DNA from: Solobacterium sp.
GTDB taxonomy: Bacteria; Bacillota_I; Bacilli_A; Erysipelotrichales; Erysipelotrichaceae
Assembly (NCBI GenBank): GCA_024696355.1
Contig: JAILGV010000003.1
Coordinates: 1-36,056, forward strand
DNA length: 36,056 nt
Direction of reading: 5' to 3'
The translations under genes and the position numbers were made by a program. Shown here in pieces: positions 24,006 through 32,722 of the stretch (the first letter of the stretch is position 1; the number at the start of each line of letters is the position of its first letter). The notes under the pieces were generated by a model that did not search any database, was not told where the DNA came from, and was given only the letters and a program-made list of their open reading frames with translations.

Positions 24006-25772
24006 ATGAAAAGAATCAGAACTTTTTTTCAAAACAGACTGAATGTCATGATGTTTCTTGTTTTCATTCTGATGTTTATTCTGAACTGTCTTGCAATTCC
24101 GAATTCAGATGATTTCCGCTACAGTATCAACAGCGGATTATTTGATATATTTGCCAGGGAATATCATCAGTACATGACATGGACAGGCAGGTCTGTGGCA
24201 CACATTATTGCCAGATTATTCCTGATGATGCCGAAGATTGTTTTCAACCTGTGCAATTCGGCATGTTTTGCCTATCTTGCATGGATACTGAATGTCAACG
24301 GGACACAGAGGAAGAAAGCAGACAGCAGGATGTATATCTTTACGGCACTGCTTCTGTTTCTGACGGTACCGTTTTTCGGACAGACCGTATTATGGGAAAC
24401 CGGGTCCTGCAATTATCTCTGGACTGCGGCGATAGCTTTCACATTCCTTTCCATGTATACATGCAGGGAAAACAACAGCAGGAATCTGAACAGCATTGCC
24501 ATGTTTCTTTTCGGTGTCATCGCCGGATGGACAAACGAGAATACCGGCGGAGCGCTGATCATGATGATCTGCTTTATCCTGGTCTTCAGGAAAACAGAAC
24601 AAAAGAAAAACCCTTTATGGATGTATGCAGGTCTGGCGGGAAGCGTGCTTGGTCTTGCGGTTATGGTCCTGGCACCGGGCAACAGTGTCAGAAGTGCTGA
24701 TTTCAGTGCTTCCAGCGGGTATGCATATGAGCTGATTCATGCAGTCCTTTCAGGCATCAGGATCTTTGTTTCGTATCCCGGTCAGCTGATTGAATGGCTT
24801 CTGCTGGCCGTTCTGACTGCGCTGTTTGTCATGCAGAAAAAGGACAGAAAAATACTGAAATATGTTCTGGCTTTTGCCGTATGCGGTACAGCAGCGGTTT
24901 ATGCTATGACCGTAACGCATATCAAGCTTGTCTATGACAGGTCAATGTTCGGCTCGACACTGTTTCTGGTCTGTGCCGTTGTGATGCTTGCGGACAATAT
25001 TGACTTCAGTGAAAGCACGGAAAGAAAATCCGCGGCTGTTCTTCTGGCAGTCATGTATCTGTTCTCGGCATTCCGTTATGTATATACTTGTGCCGATCTT
25101 GCCTATACACGCTACCTCTATACCAAGCGTGAAAAATGGGTCGCCCGGCAGAGAAGCGCAGGCAATCTGAATCCGGTTGTTCCCCAGCTCGGCAGTGAAT
25201 TTATGACTGCGTACAATCCGATCAGCGGTCTCGGTGATCTGAGCATCTGGTATTCACTGATTGACAATACTTCCTATGCACAGCTGAAGGGGCTGGAATC
25301 AGTTACCGGAACAACATATGACAAATGGGCAGCCGTTTATATGAACGGTGATCCGCATTACATGAACATCATGGATCTGAATATGTATGTCGATGCACTG
25401 CTTCAGGATCATGACAAGGCCGTTCTGGTGACTTCCACCAGGCTCAATGATGCATATGACGAACACCGGAAAGCACTTGAGCGGCTCGGCATCCGTGATG
25501 AGGACGGCATTTATGCATGCCTGTATACAACGGAAGACGGACCCGTCAGTGAAGGACAGGAAATCTTTATGACACTGAAGGATCATGCCTTCTATGTTTC
25601 GGGAAATCCGGATCCGACACTGAATGATGTTCTGATCGACAATATCGAATATACAAACGATAACGAGGGTATCACAATCGTAGTATTTGATTTCAGTACG
25701 GGAACCGTTTCGGATTCCGCAACATGGAATGCGCAGGAGGGGATGCGCGGTTTCAGATACTACAAAGAATAA
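24006..25772 (+). CDS. Polytopic membrane protein, DUF6056-like, possible GT-C transferase
   Basis: 588 residues. A first helix at about 12-30 leads directly to an outer acidic pair in NSDDFRYS (near 36-43) and then WTGRSVAHI. About ten further helices follow to about residue 370, then a soluble outer domain of some 200 residues. A D-D/E motif after helix 1 and this topology are what GT-C (polyprenyl-phosphate-sugar-using) transferases show, and GtrII-like proteins of this kind work with GtrB enzymes. I recognise it as resembling the DUF6056 family, of no established function. A partnership with the GtrB-like protein at 3041 is inference. No ribosome site is visible before the ATG. Confidence 0.7.
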   Translation: MKRIRTFFQNRLNVMMFLVFILMFILNCLAIPNSDDFRYSINSGLFDIFAREYHQYMTWTGRSVAHIIARLFLMMPKIVFNLCNSACFAYLAWILNVNGTQRKKADSRMYIFTALLLFLTVPFFGQTVLWETGSCNYLWTAAIAFTFLSMYTCRENNSRNLNSIAMFLFGVIAGWTNENTGGALIMMICFILVFRKTEQKKNPLWMYAGLAGSVLGLAVMVLAPGNSVRSADFSASSGYAYELIHAVLSGIRIFVSYPGQLIEWLLLAVLTALFVMQKKDRKILKYVLAFAVCGTAAVYAMTVTHIKLVYDRSMFGSTLFLVCAVVMLADNIDFSESTERKSAAVLLAVMYLFSAFRYVYTCADLAYTRYLYTKREKWVARQRSAGNLNPVVPQLGSEFMTAYNPISGLGDLSIWYSLIDNTSYAQLKGLESVTGTTYDKWAAVYMNGDPHYMNIMDLNMYVDALLQDHDKAVLVTSTRLNDAYDEHRKALERLGIRDEDGIYACLYTTEDGPVSEGQEIFMTLKDHAFYVSGNPDPTLNDVLIDNIEYTNDNEGITIVVFDFSTGTVSDSATWNAQEGMRGFRYYKE

Positions 25773-25795
25773 GAAAACTGAGATAGAATAAACAT

Positions 25796-26380
25796 ATGAA
25801 TTTAATGAAGAAACTGATTCCTGCGGCTCTGATTCTGCTGGCCGGATGCCGGGGCAGGGCAGTAGAATACATCCAGCAGCGTGAAGATAATATCAGTCCG
25901 TACATTAATATGAGCAACTGGTATTTTGAAACTGAGCTGGGAAGACCGCTGGATTTCTCCAATATCAGCGGCTATGACGATGTCGACGGCCTTCTCCCGG
26001 TGAGAATCGAGGGATATATCGATTATACAAAGACAGGGGAATACTATCCCTCACTTACCTGCACCGATCTTTCCGGAAACAAGACAGTACAGGTTATAAC
26101 CATCCGTGTTGTTGAAGAAGGAACGATGCACCCGGCACAGACGGAAGAACCCGAAGAGCTGCCGGAACCGACACCGTCAACCTGTGAAGAGGCCGGTGCG
26201 AAGGATCCGGAACGTCCGTGCGGCGTGGTTCTTCCCGAAGACGTCAGGGATTATGTCACAATCTACCAGGCAGAAGAAGGAACTGATACATGTCAGGCAT
26301 ATGCTCCGGAAGGAAGCAGATGGACATGTGAAGAAATATATACAAACGACGGCAGGCTCTGGGGCTACGGAGTAAAATAA
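25796..26380 (+). CDS. Small lipoprotein with Ig-like (DUF5011-type) domain
   Basis: 194 residues, or 191 if ATG 25805 is the start; neither has a ribosome site. The signal peptide ends in lipobox L-A-G-C18, so it is anchored outside. Residues about 47-107 read LGRPLDFSNISGYDDVDG...VTIRVVE-like, the bacterial Ig-type fold often called DUF5011. A Pro/Glu linker follows (EEPEELPEPTPS). The last 65 residues hold four cysteines (CEE, PCG, TCQ, TCEE), which could form two disulfides, unusual for an anaerobic Bacillota. It lies 23 bases after the DUF6056-like gene and before a strong terminator, so the two form a unit. The function is unknown; ligand binding at the surface is plausible. Confidence 0.75.
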   Translation: MNLMKKLIPAALILLAGCRGRAVEYIQQREDNISPYINMSNWYFETELGRPLDFSNISGYDDVDGLLPVRIEGYIDYTKTGEYYPSLTCTDLSGNKTVQVITIRVVEEGTMHPAQTEEPEELPEPTPSTCEEAGAKDPERPCGVVLPEDVRDYVTIYQAEEGTDTCQAYAPEGSRWTCEEIYTNDGRLWGYGVK

Positions 26381-26394
26381 TACACACACAGCAG

Positions 26395-26427
26395 TCAGAA
26401 CGGACTGTTTCCGTTCTGAAGATTTTT
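26395..26427 (+). terminator. Terminator after the small lipoprotein
   Basis: Perfect 10-bp stem, TCAGAACGGA (26395-26404) with TCCGTTCTGA (26410-26419), 5-base loop, then AGA and five Ts. Confidence 0.85.
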
Positions 26428-26469
26428 GTGCGCAGGTGCTGACAGACAGAATTCAGGGAGATATATCTT

Positions 26470-27360
26470 ATGGAACTTACAAGGAAGCAGTTTGATCTGC
26501 TTGAAAAACTGGCATTAACCAGAGACCCTCTGACACAGAGACAGCTGGAGGAAAAAACAGGATATTCTCTCGGGACGATCAACAGGACAATCAGGGAACT
26601 GAATGAACTGGGTTACGTGCAGAAGGGAATTATTACAGGCGCAGGTCTCAACGCACTTGAGCCCTACCGTGCAAAAAGAGCGGTGTTTATCGCGGCAGGA
26701 TTCGGTTCAAGACTTGTTCCGATCACCTTCAATACACCGAAGCCTCTGGTAAGAGTACACGGCAAAAGAATTATTGACGGACTGATTGATGCCTGTCTGG
26801 CAGCCGGCATCGAGGAGATTTATATAGTCAGAGGTTATCTGGCAGAGCAGTTTGACCAGCTTCTTTACAAGTATCCGATGATCAGATTCCTTGAGAATCC
26901 GGTATACAACGAGGCAAATAATATTTCTTCATCCATGGTAGCCAGATATATGCTTTCAAATGCATATGTTTTTGAAGCAGATCTTCTGATTTCCAATCCG
27001 GCAATCATTAAAAAGTATCACTATACGTCCGATTTCCTTGCAATAAAGAAGGACCGTACGGATGACTGGTGCTTTGAAGTAAAGGACGGGATCATTACCG
27101 AAGAAAAAGTAGGCGGCTATGACTGCTGGCAGATGGTTGGCATATCATACTGGAATGAAGCTGACGGACATAAGCTGTCCCAGGATATCGCTGATGTTTA
27201 TGCCATGCCGGGCGGCAAGGAACGCTACTGGGAACAGGTTCCGCTTGTTTACCGCAGAGAGCATTATGCAGTGGAAGTGGCAGAATGTTTTGAAGATGAT
27301 ATCATTGAAATCGATACCTTCCGTGAATTAAAGGAAATCGACAAGACTTATGATGTCTGA
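26470..27360 (+). CDS. LicC-like nucleotidyltransferase with N-terminal winged helix
   Basis: 296 residues; CAGGGAG lies nine bases before ATG 26470. Residues 1-65 look like a winged helix-turn-helix of the MarR/ArsR kind (LTQRQLEEKTGYSLGTINRT, then the wing). Residues about 70-290 are a sugar/choline-phosphate nucleotidyltransferase: FIAAGFGSRLVPIT (73-86), TPKPLVRV (89-96), VRGYLAEQFD, YNEANNISSSM (146-156) and the metal site FEADLL (168-173). This is closest in plan to LicC, the CTP:phosphocholine cytidylyltransferase. Its product, a CDP-X, could serve the transferase encoded 77 bases downstream. The fused DNA-binding-like domain could sense substrate or control the operon. The lack of licA/licB argues against assuming choline. 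Confidence 0.83.
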   Translation: MELTRKQFDLLEKLALTRDPLTQRQLEEKTGYSLGTINRTIRELNELGYVQKGIITGAGLNALEPYRAKRAVFIAAGFGSRLVPITFNTPKPLVRVHGKRIIDGLIDACLAAGIEEIYIVRGYLAEQFDQLLYKYPMIRFLENPVYNEANNISSSMVARYMLSNAYVFEADLLISNPAIIKKYHYTSDFLAIKKDRTDDWCFEVKDGIITEEKVGGYDCWQMVGISYWNEADGHKLSQDIADVYAMPGGKERYWEQVPLVYRREHYAVEVAECFEDDIIEIDTFRELKEIDKTYDV

Positions 27361-27437
27361 AGATGAATGATCAGCCGGAATTATCTGACTTGTCCTGAAA
27401 AAAGGACCTGCCAGCGGCGGATGAGAGGATATTTGAT

Positions 27438-29507
27438 ATGTGGGGAATATTTGGGACAGTAATGAAGTGGTGCTACGGCATTACTGATAACTACGGGCTG
27501 GCAATCATTCTGTTTACGGTTTTCAGCAAATTTGTGCTTCTGCCTTTATCAGTATGGGTGCAGAAGAACTCGATTAAAATGGTAAAACTGCAGCCTGAAA
27601 TCAACAGGATCAAGATCGATCACTACGGCGATCAGGATACGATAGCAGAAGAACAGCAGAAATTATTCAAAAGAGAAAAATACAGTGCACTTGCCTCAAT
27701 TATTCCGCTGATTATGCAGATTGTGCTGCTGATGGGGGTAATTGAGGTTATCTATCATCCGATGGAGTATATCCTGAAGATGCGTGATCAGGATATCGCA
27801 GCACTGAAGACAGCCGCAGTCAGCAGTATTGAAGGCCTGGATCCGGAATCAGGTTCCCTGGAACTGGCTGTTATTGATGATATTCAAAGCGGTGAACATA
27901 CTCAGGTTTATGAATCAGCGGTCGGACATGAGCAGTACAGAATCATTGAAGACATGAACATGAACTTCCTTGGCATGAATCTGGGCTGGATTGCCGGAAT
28001 TACCGGCGGTGCTGCATGGATCATCCCGCTTCTGGCAGGTCTGTCATCCTGGCTGCTTGCTTATACGCAGAACAAAATCAATGTTCTTCAGGCGGAACAG
28101 TCCAAGCTCAATAAATACGGCATGATGGCACTTTCCGTGGGAATTTCGCTGTATCTCGGCATCTTCGTCGCGGCAGGTGTAGTTCTGTACTGGGTGGCAA
28201 GCAACCTTCTTGCAATTGTTCAGCAGTTTCTTCTGAATATTGCAATCAACCCGAATAAATATGTTGACCATGAAGCTCTGGAGAAAACAAGGAAAGAACT
28301 CGCAGAACTTGAAAAGGGGAAAGAAAAGCGCAGATGGAATGATCCGCTTGCCAAAAGGGCAAAGGAGGATTATAAACGCTTCTTCTCAATAGGAAACAAG
28401 CACCTCGTGTTTTATTCCGAAAGCAACGGATTCTTCAAGTATTACAGAGGGACAATTGATTATATTCTGAAATATACAAATATTCCGCTTCACTATATTA
28501 CCGGTGATCCCAATGACGGAATCTTTAAAATGGCGGAAGCGAATCCGCAGATCCATCCGTATTATATTGATTCGACAAGTCTGATCACCCTGATGATGAA
28601 GATGGATGCGGATGTCGTTGTCATGACTATGCCGGATCTTGAGAATTATCAGATCAAGCGCAGCTATGTGCGCAAAGATACAAAGTACATTTACATTCCG
28701 CACTGCATGGACTCACTGAACATGACAATGCGCAAGGGATCAATGGATCACTTTGATGCAGTTCTTGTGACCGGAAAACACCACCGCGAGGAAATCGAAA
28801 AGACAGAAATTGCCTATAACCTTCCGAAGAAGGAAATCATAGACTGCGGATACCCGCTTCTTGACGATATGCGCAGGGATTATGCAGCCATGGACATAAA
28901 GGCAAATGAACAGCCGACTGTTCTGATCGCTCCGTCATGGCAGAAGGACAATATTGTTGATTCCTGTCTGGACGAGCTGCTTGAACAGCTTCAGGGAAGG
29001 GGATACAAAGTGATCGTCAGGCCGCATCCGCAGCATGTGCGTCATATGCCCGAGCGCATGAACCAGATCAGGGAACGCTTCAAAGACGATCCGGATATCG
29101 AACTGCAGACGGACTTTACCAAAAACAATACGGTATATGAAGCTGACGTCATGATTACGGACTGGTCGGGTATTGCATATGAGTATGCATACACGACCTG
29201 CAGGCCGGTACTGTTCATTGATACGCCGATGAAGGTCATGAATCCGGAATATCAGAAGATTGACACTGTTCCGATCAATATCTGGATGAGGGATGTCATC
29301 GGTGCCGTGGTTGAGCCTGACCGGATGGAAGAGGTTCCTGAAAAGATACAGTATATGCTTGATCATCAGGAAGAATACCGGAAGAAAATTGAGGGATTTG
29401 TAGAAGATTACGTCTATCATTTAGGCAGCAGTGCAGAAGTCGGAGCACGTTATATTATCGATCAGGTCTTCTCACAGACGGAAAAGAGAATCAGCGGAAA
29501 CGTCTGA
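27438..29507 (+). CDS. YidC/Oxa1-type membrane domain fused to CDP-glycerol glycerophosphotransferase
   Basis: 689 residues. Residues 1-275 match YidC/Oxa1: NYGLAIILFTVFSKFVLLPL (18-37), QPEINRIK, a helical hairpin, LIMQIVLL (91-98) and a C-terminal FVAAGVVLYWVASNLLAIVQQF (243-264). The positively charged groove residue, usually Arg, is Lys31, and there is no lipobox, unlike typical Gram-positive YidC. After a charged linker (277-315), residues 320-680 match the TagB/TagF family: IPHCMDS (420-426) where WHG is usual, IVRPHPQH (526-533) and ITDWSGIAYEY (573-583), the phosphate- and CDP-binding elements. TagF-type enzymes polymerise or add glycerol- or ribitol-phosphate from CDP donors at the membrane. 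It follows the LicC-like gene and ends at a bidirectional terminator. Acting mainly as a membrane-tethered transferase is inference. Confidence 0.88.
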   Translation: MWGIFGTVMKWCYGITDNYGLAIILFTVFSKFVLLPLSVWVQKNSIKMVKLQPEINRIKIDHYGDQDTIAEEQQKLFKREKYSALASIIPLIMQIVLLMGVIEVIYHPMEYILKMRDQDIAALKTAAVSSIEGLDPESGSLELAVIDDIQSGEHTQVYESAVGHEQYRIIEDMNMNFLGMNLGWIAGITGGAAWIIPLLAGLSSWLLAYTQNKINVLQAEQSKLNKYGMMALSVGISLYLGIFVAAGVVLYWVASNLLAIVQQFLLNIAINPNKYVDHEALEKTRKELAELEKGKEKRRWNDPLAKRAKEDYKRFFSIGNKHLVFYSESNGFFKYYRGTIDYILKYTNIPLHYITGDPNDGIFKMAEANPQIHPYYIDSTSLITLMMKMDADVVVMTMPDLENYQIKRSYVRKDTKYIYIPHCMDSLNMTMRKGSMDHFDAVLVTGKHHREEIEKTEIAYNLPKKEIIDCGYPLLDDMRRDYAAMDIKANEQPTVLIAPSWQKDNIVDSCLDELLEQLQGRGYKVIVRPHPQHVRHMPERMNQIRERFKDDPDIELQTDFTKNNTVYEADVMITDWSGIAYEYAYTTCRPVLFIDTPMKVMNPEYQKIDTVPINIWMRDVIGAVVEPDRMEEVPEKIQYMLDHQEEYRKKIEGFVEDYVYHLGSSAEVGARYIIDQVFSQTEKRISGNV

Positions 29508-29534
29508 GAGCAATATTCTGCCGTTCTGAATGAC

Positions 29535-29581
29535 ATAATGAAAAGCGATGGCTGAAGTTCAGTCATCGCTTTTTGCATTAT
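29535..29581. terminator. Bidirectional terminator between converging genes
   Basis: AAAAGCGATG (29541-29550) pairs with CATCGCTTTT (29564-29573), with inner CTGA/TCAG pairing and an outer ATAATG/CATTAT. A-rich and T-rich flanks allow use in both directions. Confidence 0.9.
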
Positions 29582-29586
29582 CCGGA

Positions 29587-31554
29587 TTAATTTGCGAGAG
29601 TCAGCACTCTGCTCTGTTCGGATTCGATTTTCGGCTCTGCTGCGGTTTTGTCTGTGACCGTGAATTCAAACAATTCGCCGAGGTTGTAGAAATCGTGATT
29701 GAAGTAGCGTCTTACGACTGTGCCATGCGTTCTCGGGTCTTCCACAGCACTGTCTCCCGATGCTCCGTCGAGAAGATTGAGGTAGATGCTTTCCAGAGAT
29801 TCATACGATACCGGCTTGTCGGAAATGTTGAATTCATGGGATTCATTCAGCCCCTTGATCATCAGAATGGGATTGTATCTGTTTTTGCTGTGATTGTCAT
29901 CGGCATAACCGTGGTCTGCCATAAAAATGATGATGCTGTTGTCATATGCATTGATTTTCTTCAGATTCTCAAGATATGTATGAATAATTGTGACGGCTGC
30001 CTGTACGTTTCCTTCATAGGAAGCTGCCGGCGTATCTTCAACATCATTGACGTTCTTATCATACTGATAGGGCGGATGTGCTCCCTCAATATGGATATAA
30101 CGGAATCTCTTTTCCGGAGCGGTGATGAACTCGGTATTCCGCAGATAATCATAAACAATATCATCGTGCCAGTCGTAATGTTCCCTGGCGGGCTTCTGGT
30201 TTGTCAGGTTGAACAGGGCATATGGCTCATATTTCTTCAGCTGGTAAGGCATATAGAGGAAGAATGACATTCTGAGCTCATCGGCCAGGAAGACTTTCGG
30301 ATCTCTGATTCCGTAAGGCGCTTCAACAACATTTTCGGATTTCTGGATGAACGGATCATCGAACAGAACATCCTGCATATCATAGATTCCGTTGATATAT
30401 CCCAGGGCATCCAGCCTGTTGAGGAAAACAGAATCTCTTGTGGAATTCTTGTAATACTGTTCGAATTCATCCTGACATTCATAGGGAATTCCGGTGATAA
30501 TCTGCGGTACGGCCAGTTTAGTATAGGGATACATAGCAAGGGTATCCGGGTAGTATGTGAAGTCTTCAAAGTATTCGGCATATTCCGGATCGGATGTTTC
30601 CAGCAGATACCGGAAAGCTTTGGAATCAAGTGCATCGGCCACAAATATGACGAAGTTCTGATCATCAGACATGACATTCATGTTTGATATTCCGGGGAAT
30701 ATCTGTGACTTATGACGGAAGCCGTTGTTTCTGAAGCCGAGCGTGACAAGTGTGATAAGCAGAATACCGGCGATTCCCGCTGACAGCAGACGGACGACCG
30801 TATAGAATTTATCTTTTTTCAGAATAATGAGTGCCAGGACAGATGCAGCAGTAACGGCAATCCACAGGATCAGGGACTGCATTTCCTGTTTGTGATACAT
30901 GCTCCAGTCGACTTCTCTTCCGTCTGTGGGAGGCAGGTCACCGGTGAGGAAATTTCCCTGGATGTAGAATGCCATAAAGCAGATGAATCCGATCAGAAGA
31001 CATAAGGTGAAGAATTTTTTGTTCAGCTTGCAGGCAATGAAATACAGAAGTGCAATGATGACTGCCGCAGCCGCAAAGAGAAGCAGGATATATTTGTAAA
31101 ATGCATAAATATCATATTCAAATTCGCTGATATTCGTAAAATATATTTCCAGCGGAGCGTACAGACAGAGCATGAAGCTGAGAGCAGCTGACAGCCAGAC
31201 GGCAGCGGAAAGGCCGCGCTGTTTTTTTGCGGCCGGTTTCTCCTGTGCGCTGACAGACACAGGGGTGCCCAGTATCCTGGGACTGTCTGACTGCGGATCA
31301 CTGAATATCAGGTAATCCGGCTCATCGCTGTTTTTCCCGGCATCACTGTTTTTTATCAGCATCCTGCGTATCTTCCGCCAGTAAACACCGAAGAAGGTTC
31401 CCAGGGCAATTGCGATTCCCGCGATTGCCTGGATGCCGTATGTTACGACGGAAGGATCAATATATGCGTGTACGGGAATGGTAAACAGGAACAGCATTGC
31501 CGTGGAAAAATAGAAATATTCCGCAAATTTTAAGAAGACTTTTTTCTTGTTCAT
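29587..31554 (-). CDS. Membrane-anchored sulfatase-fold (alkaline phosphatase superfamily) protein
   Basis: 655 residues. A first helix at about 12-30, the YIDPSVVTYGIQAIAG segment and a second helix at about 38-58 are followed by a cytoplasmic linker and about five helices (120-275). The outer catalytic domain (about 298-640) has FVIFVADALD (301-310; D307 as metal ligand), YPYTKLAVPQ with Thr345 as likely nucleophile, GAHPPYQYD (491-499) and IFMADHGYAD (544-553; D547, H548). That is the sulfatase/LtaS/phosphoethanolamine-transferase fold with a Thr nucleophile rather than a sulfatase Cys/Ser. It probably transfers or removes a phospho-group on a surface glycan. It is third in a minus-strand operon with the NAGPA protein; no ribosome site is evident. 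Confidence 0.83.
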   Translation of the reverse strand: MNKKKVFLKFAEYFYFSTAMLFLFTIPVHAYIDPSVVTYGIQAIAGIAIALGTFFGVYWRKIRRMLIKNSDAGKNSDEPDYLIFSDPQSDSPRILGTPVSVSAQEKPAAKKQRGLSAAVWLSAALSFMLCLYAPLEIYFTNISEFEYDIYAFYKYILLLFAAAAVIIALLYFIACKLNKKFFTLCLLIGFICFMAFYIQGNFLTGDLPPTDGREVDWSMYHKQEMQSLILWIAVTAASVLALIILKKDKFYTVVRLLSAGIAGILLITLVTLGFRNNGFRHKSQIFPGISNMNVMSDDQNFVIFVADALDSKAFRYLLETSDPEYAEYFEDFTYYPDTLAMYPYTKLAVPQIITGIPYECQDEFEQYYKNSTRDSVFLNRLDALGYINGIYDMQDVLFDDPFIQKSENVVEAPYGIRDPKVFLADELRMSFFLYMPYQLKKYEPYALFNLTNQKPAREHYDWHDDIVYDYLRNTEFITAPEKRFRYIHIEGAHPPYQYDKNVNDVEDTPAASYEGNVQAAVTIIHTYLENLKKINAYDNSIIIFMADHGYADDNHSKNRYNPILMIKGLNESHEFNISDKPVSYESLESIYLNLLDGASGDSAVEDPRTHGTVVRRYFNHDFYNLGELFEFTVTDKTAAEPKIESEQSRVLTLAN

Positions 31555-31591
31555 ATAATCTGCTTTCTTTTATATGGGACAGCAGTCAGCG

Positions 31592-32722
31592 TTATCCGTT
31601 TTCCTCTGAAGCTGTATCAGAAATCGTATAAATGTTGATTGTTTTCCACTTGTTTCTCTGTCTGACGAAATACATCTGATAGGCACTGGAATATGTTTTG
31701 ACATTTGTGCCTGCCGTTACTACATAGTCGAATGAAATTTCGCCGATGAATGCGTCATCTCCGAGTGATATGACGTTGTCGATGACCATATTCTGGAATT
31801 CGATCGAATCATGATTGGAGAACCATCCGTTGTCAAAACTTCTGATGGCAGTATCGAAATCCGTTCCTTCGACCAGGTGCTGACGGAGGTCGTAAAGATA
31901 TCCGTCTTCAGTGATGTATTTGCAGTATGCAACCGCAGTTGCTTCGATTTCCTTCGCATATTCCGTAAAGAGCTCATTGTCGGTGCGGGGGCCGATATAG
32001 AACCGGTTGCCGGAGTAGTCTCTTACGGCAATGTAGCCCGGATCACTCAGCTGAATTTCCGGCGCATCGATGAAGTTCGGTATTTCGTATCTGTTCACGG
32101 ACGGCATCAGTGATTCGAAGCCGGAATCCTCAAATACGGCCGGAATGCCGTTTTCCTTCGCGTATTGGGAAGTGACCTTGATATTGTTGATGGCAAATGT
32201 AGTGTTGCCGATGACATCAAACTGATATGTTTTTCCGGAAATCAGAGAGTGTACAATCCATGCCTGGGAATTATCCGGCTTGATGCATTCCAGCGTGCCG
32301 CGCTTGGTCTGCTGGTAATATGCATCATAATACTTTTCGGTATCCGTGCCGTCCATCCATGTAAAGGTCATACCTCCGGCCTTGATGCCGTCATACATAT
32401 ATGTCAGGAACTTGGTGAAGGATTCCTTGGTGTTGAACTCCACAAAGTATTCGGTATCCGTTTCATAGAGCTTGTCCCAGTTATGATTTTCCACGTCCGT
32501 GAAGTACTGCCGCATCGCTCCCGTAACACTGCGCTTTTCATAGCGGTACAGCCAGAAGTACATGTAGGCGAGGGCAGTGGCACAGATAATGACGGTTGCC
32601 AGGAAAACCTTAAAGAGCTTGCGGTAAAAGCGTCTGCCGACTGCAAGCCTTCTTTTATATGCCTGAAGAGAATTTCTTTTAACTCTTCTGACCCGTCTTA
32701 CTTTTCTTACTTCACCAGCCAT
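31592..32722 (-). CDS. Single-pass membrane protein, unknown, between NAGPA and sulfatase-fold genes
   Basis: 376 residues. A very basic N-terminus (RKVRRVRRVKRN), one helix at about 38-57, and an outer region of some 315 residues. The outer part starts with a segment that looks like an NTF2-like fold (MRQYFTDVENHNWDKLYE, ...FTKFLTYMYDG) and ends with a second similar one (QNMVIDNVISLGDDAFIGEISFDYVV...QRNKWKTINIY), so it may hold two such domains. No catalytic motif is seen. The start overlaps the end of the NAGPA gene by 16 bases, implying coupled translation. NTF2-like outer domains often bind cell-wall or glycan ligands; a scaffold or accessory role is inference. Confidence 0.78.
   Translation of the reverse strand: MAGEVRKVRRVRRVKRNSLQAYKRRLAVGRRFYRKLFKVFLATVIICATALAYMYFWLYRYEKRSVTGAMRQYFTDVENHNWDKLYETDTEYFVEFNTKESFTKFLTYMYDGIKAGGMTFTWMDGTDTEKYYDAYYQQTKRGTLECIKPDNSQAWIVHSLISGKTYQFDVIGNTTFAINNIKVTSQYAKENGIPAVFEDSGFESLMPSVNRYEIPNFIDAPEIQLSDPGYIAVRDYSGNRFYIGPRTDNELFTEYAKEIEATAVAYCKYITEDGYLYDLRQHLVEGTDFDTAIRSFDNGWFSNHDSIEFQNMVIDNVISLGDDAFIGEISFDYVVTAGTNVKTYSSAYQMYFVRQRNKWKTINIYTISDTASEENG

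Noticed and set aside
21995-27360. A complete phosphocholine (lic) pathway
   Set aside because: LicD- and LicC-like genes are present, but the choline transporter and kinase (licB, licA) are not, and the genes are in separate units.
27390-27405. Short GTCCT/AGGAC hairpin before the YidC-TagF gene
   Set aside because: A 5-bp stem with no T run; too weak to call a terminator or riboswitch.
29548-30267. A 239-codon plus-strand frame over the sulfatase-fold gene
   Set aside because: It starts inside the bidirectional terminator and lies opposite the metal-binding motifs of the real gene.
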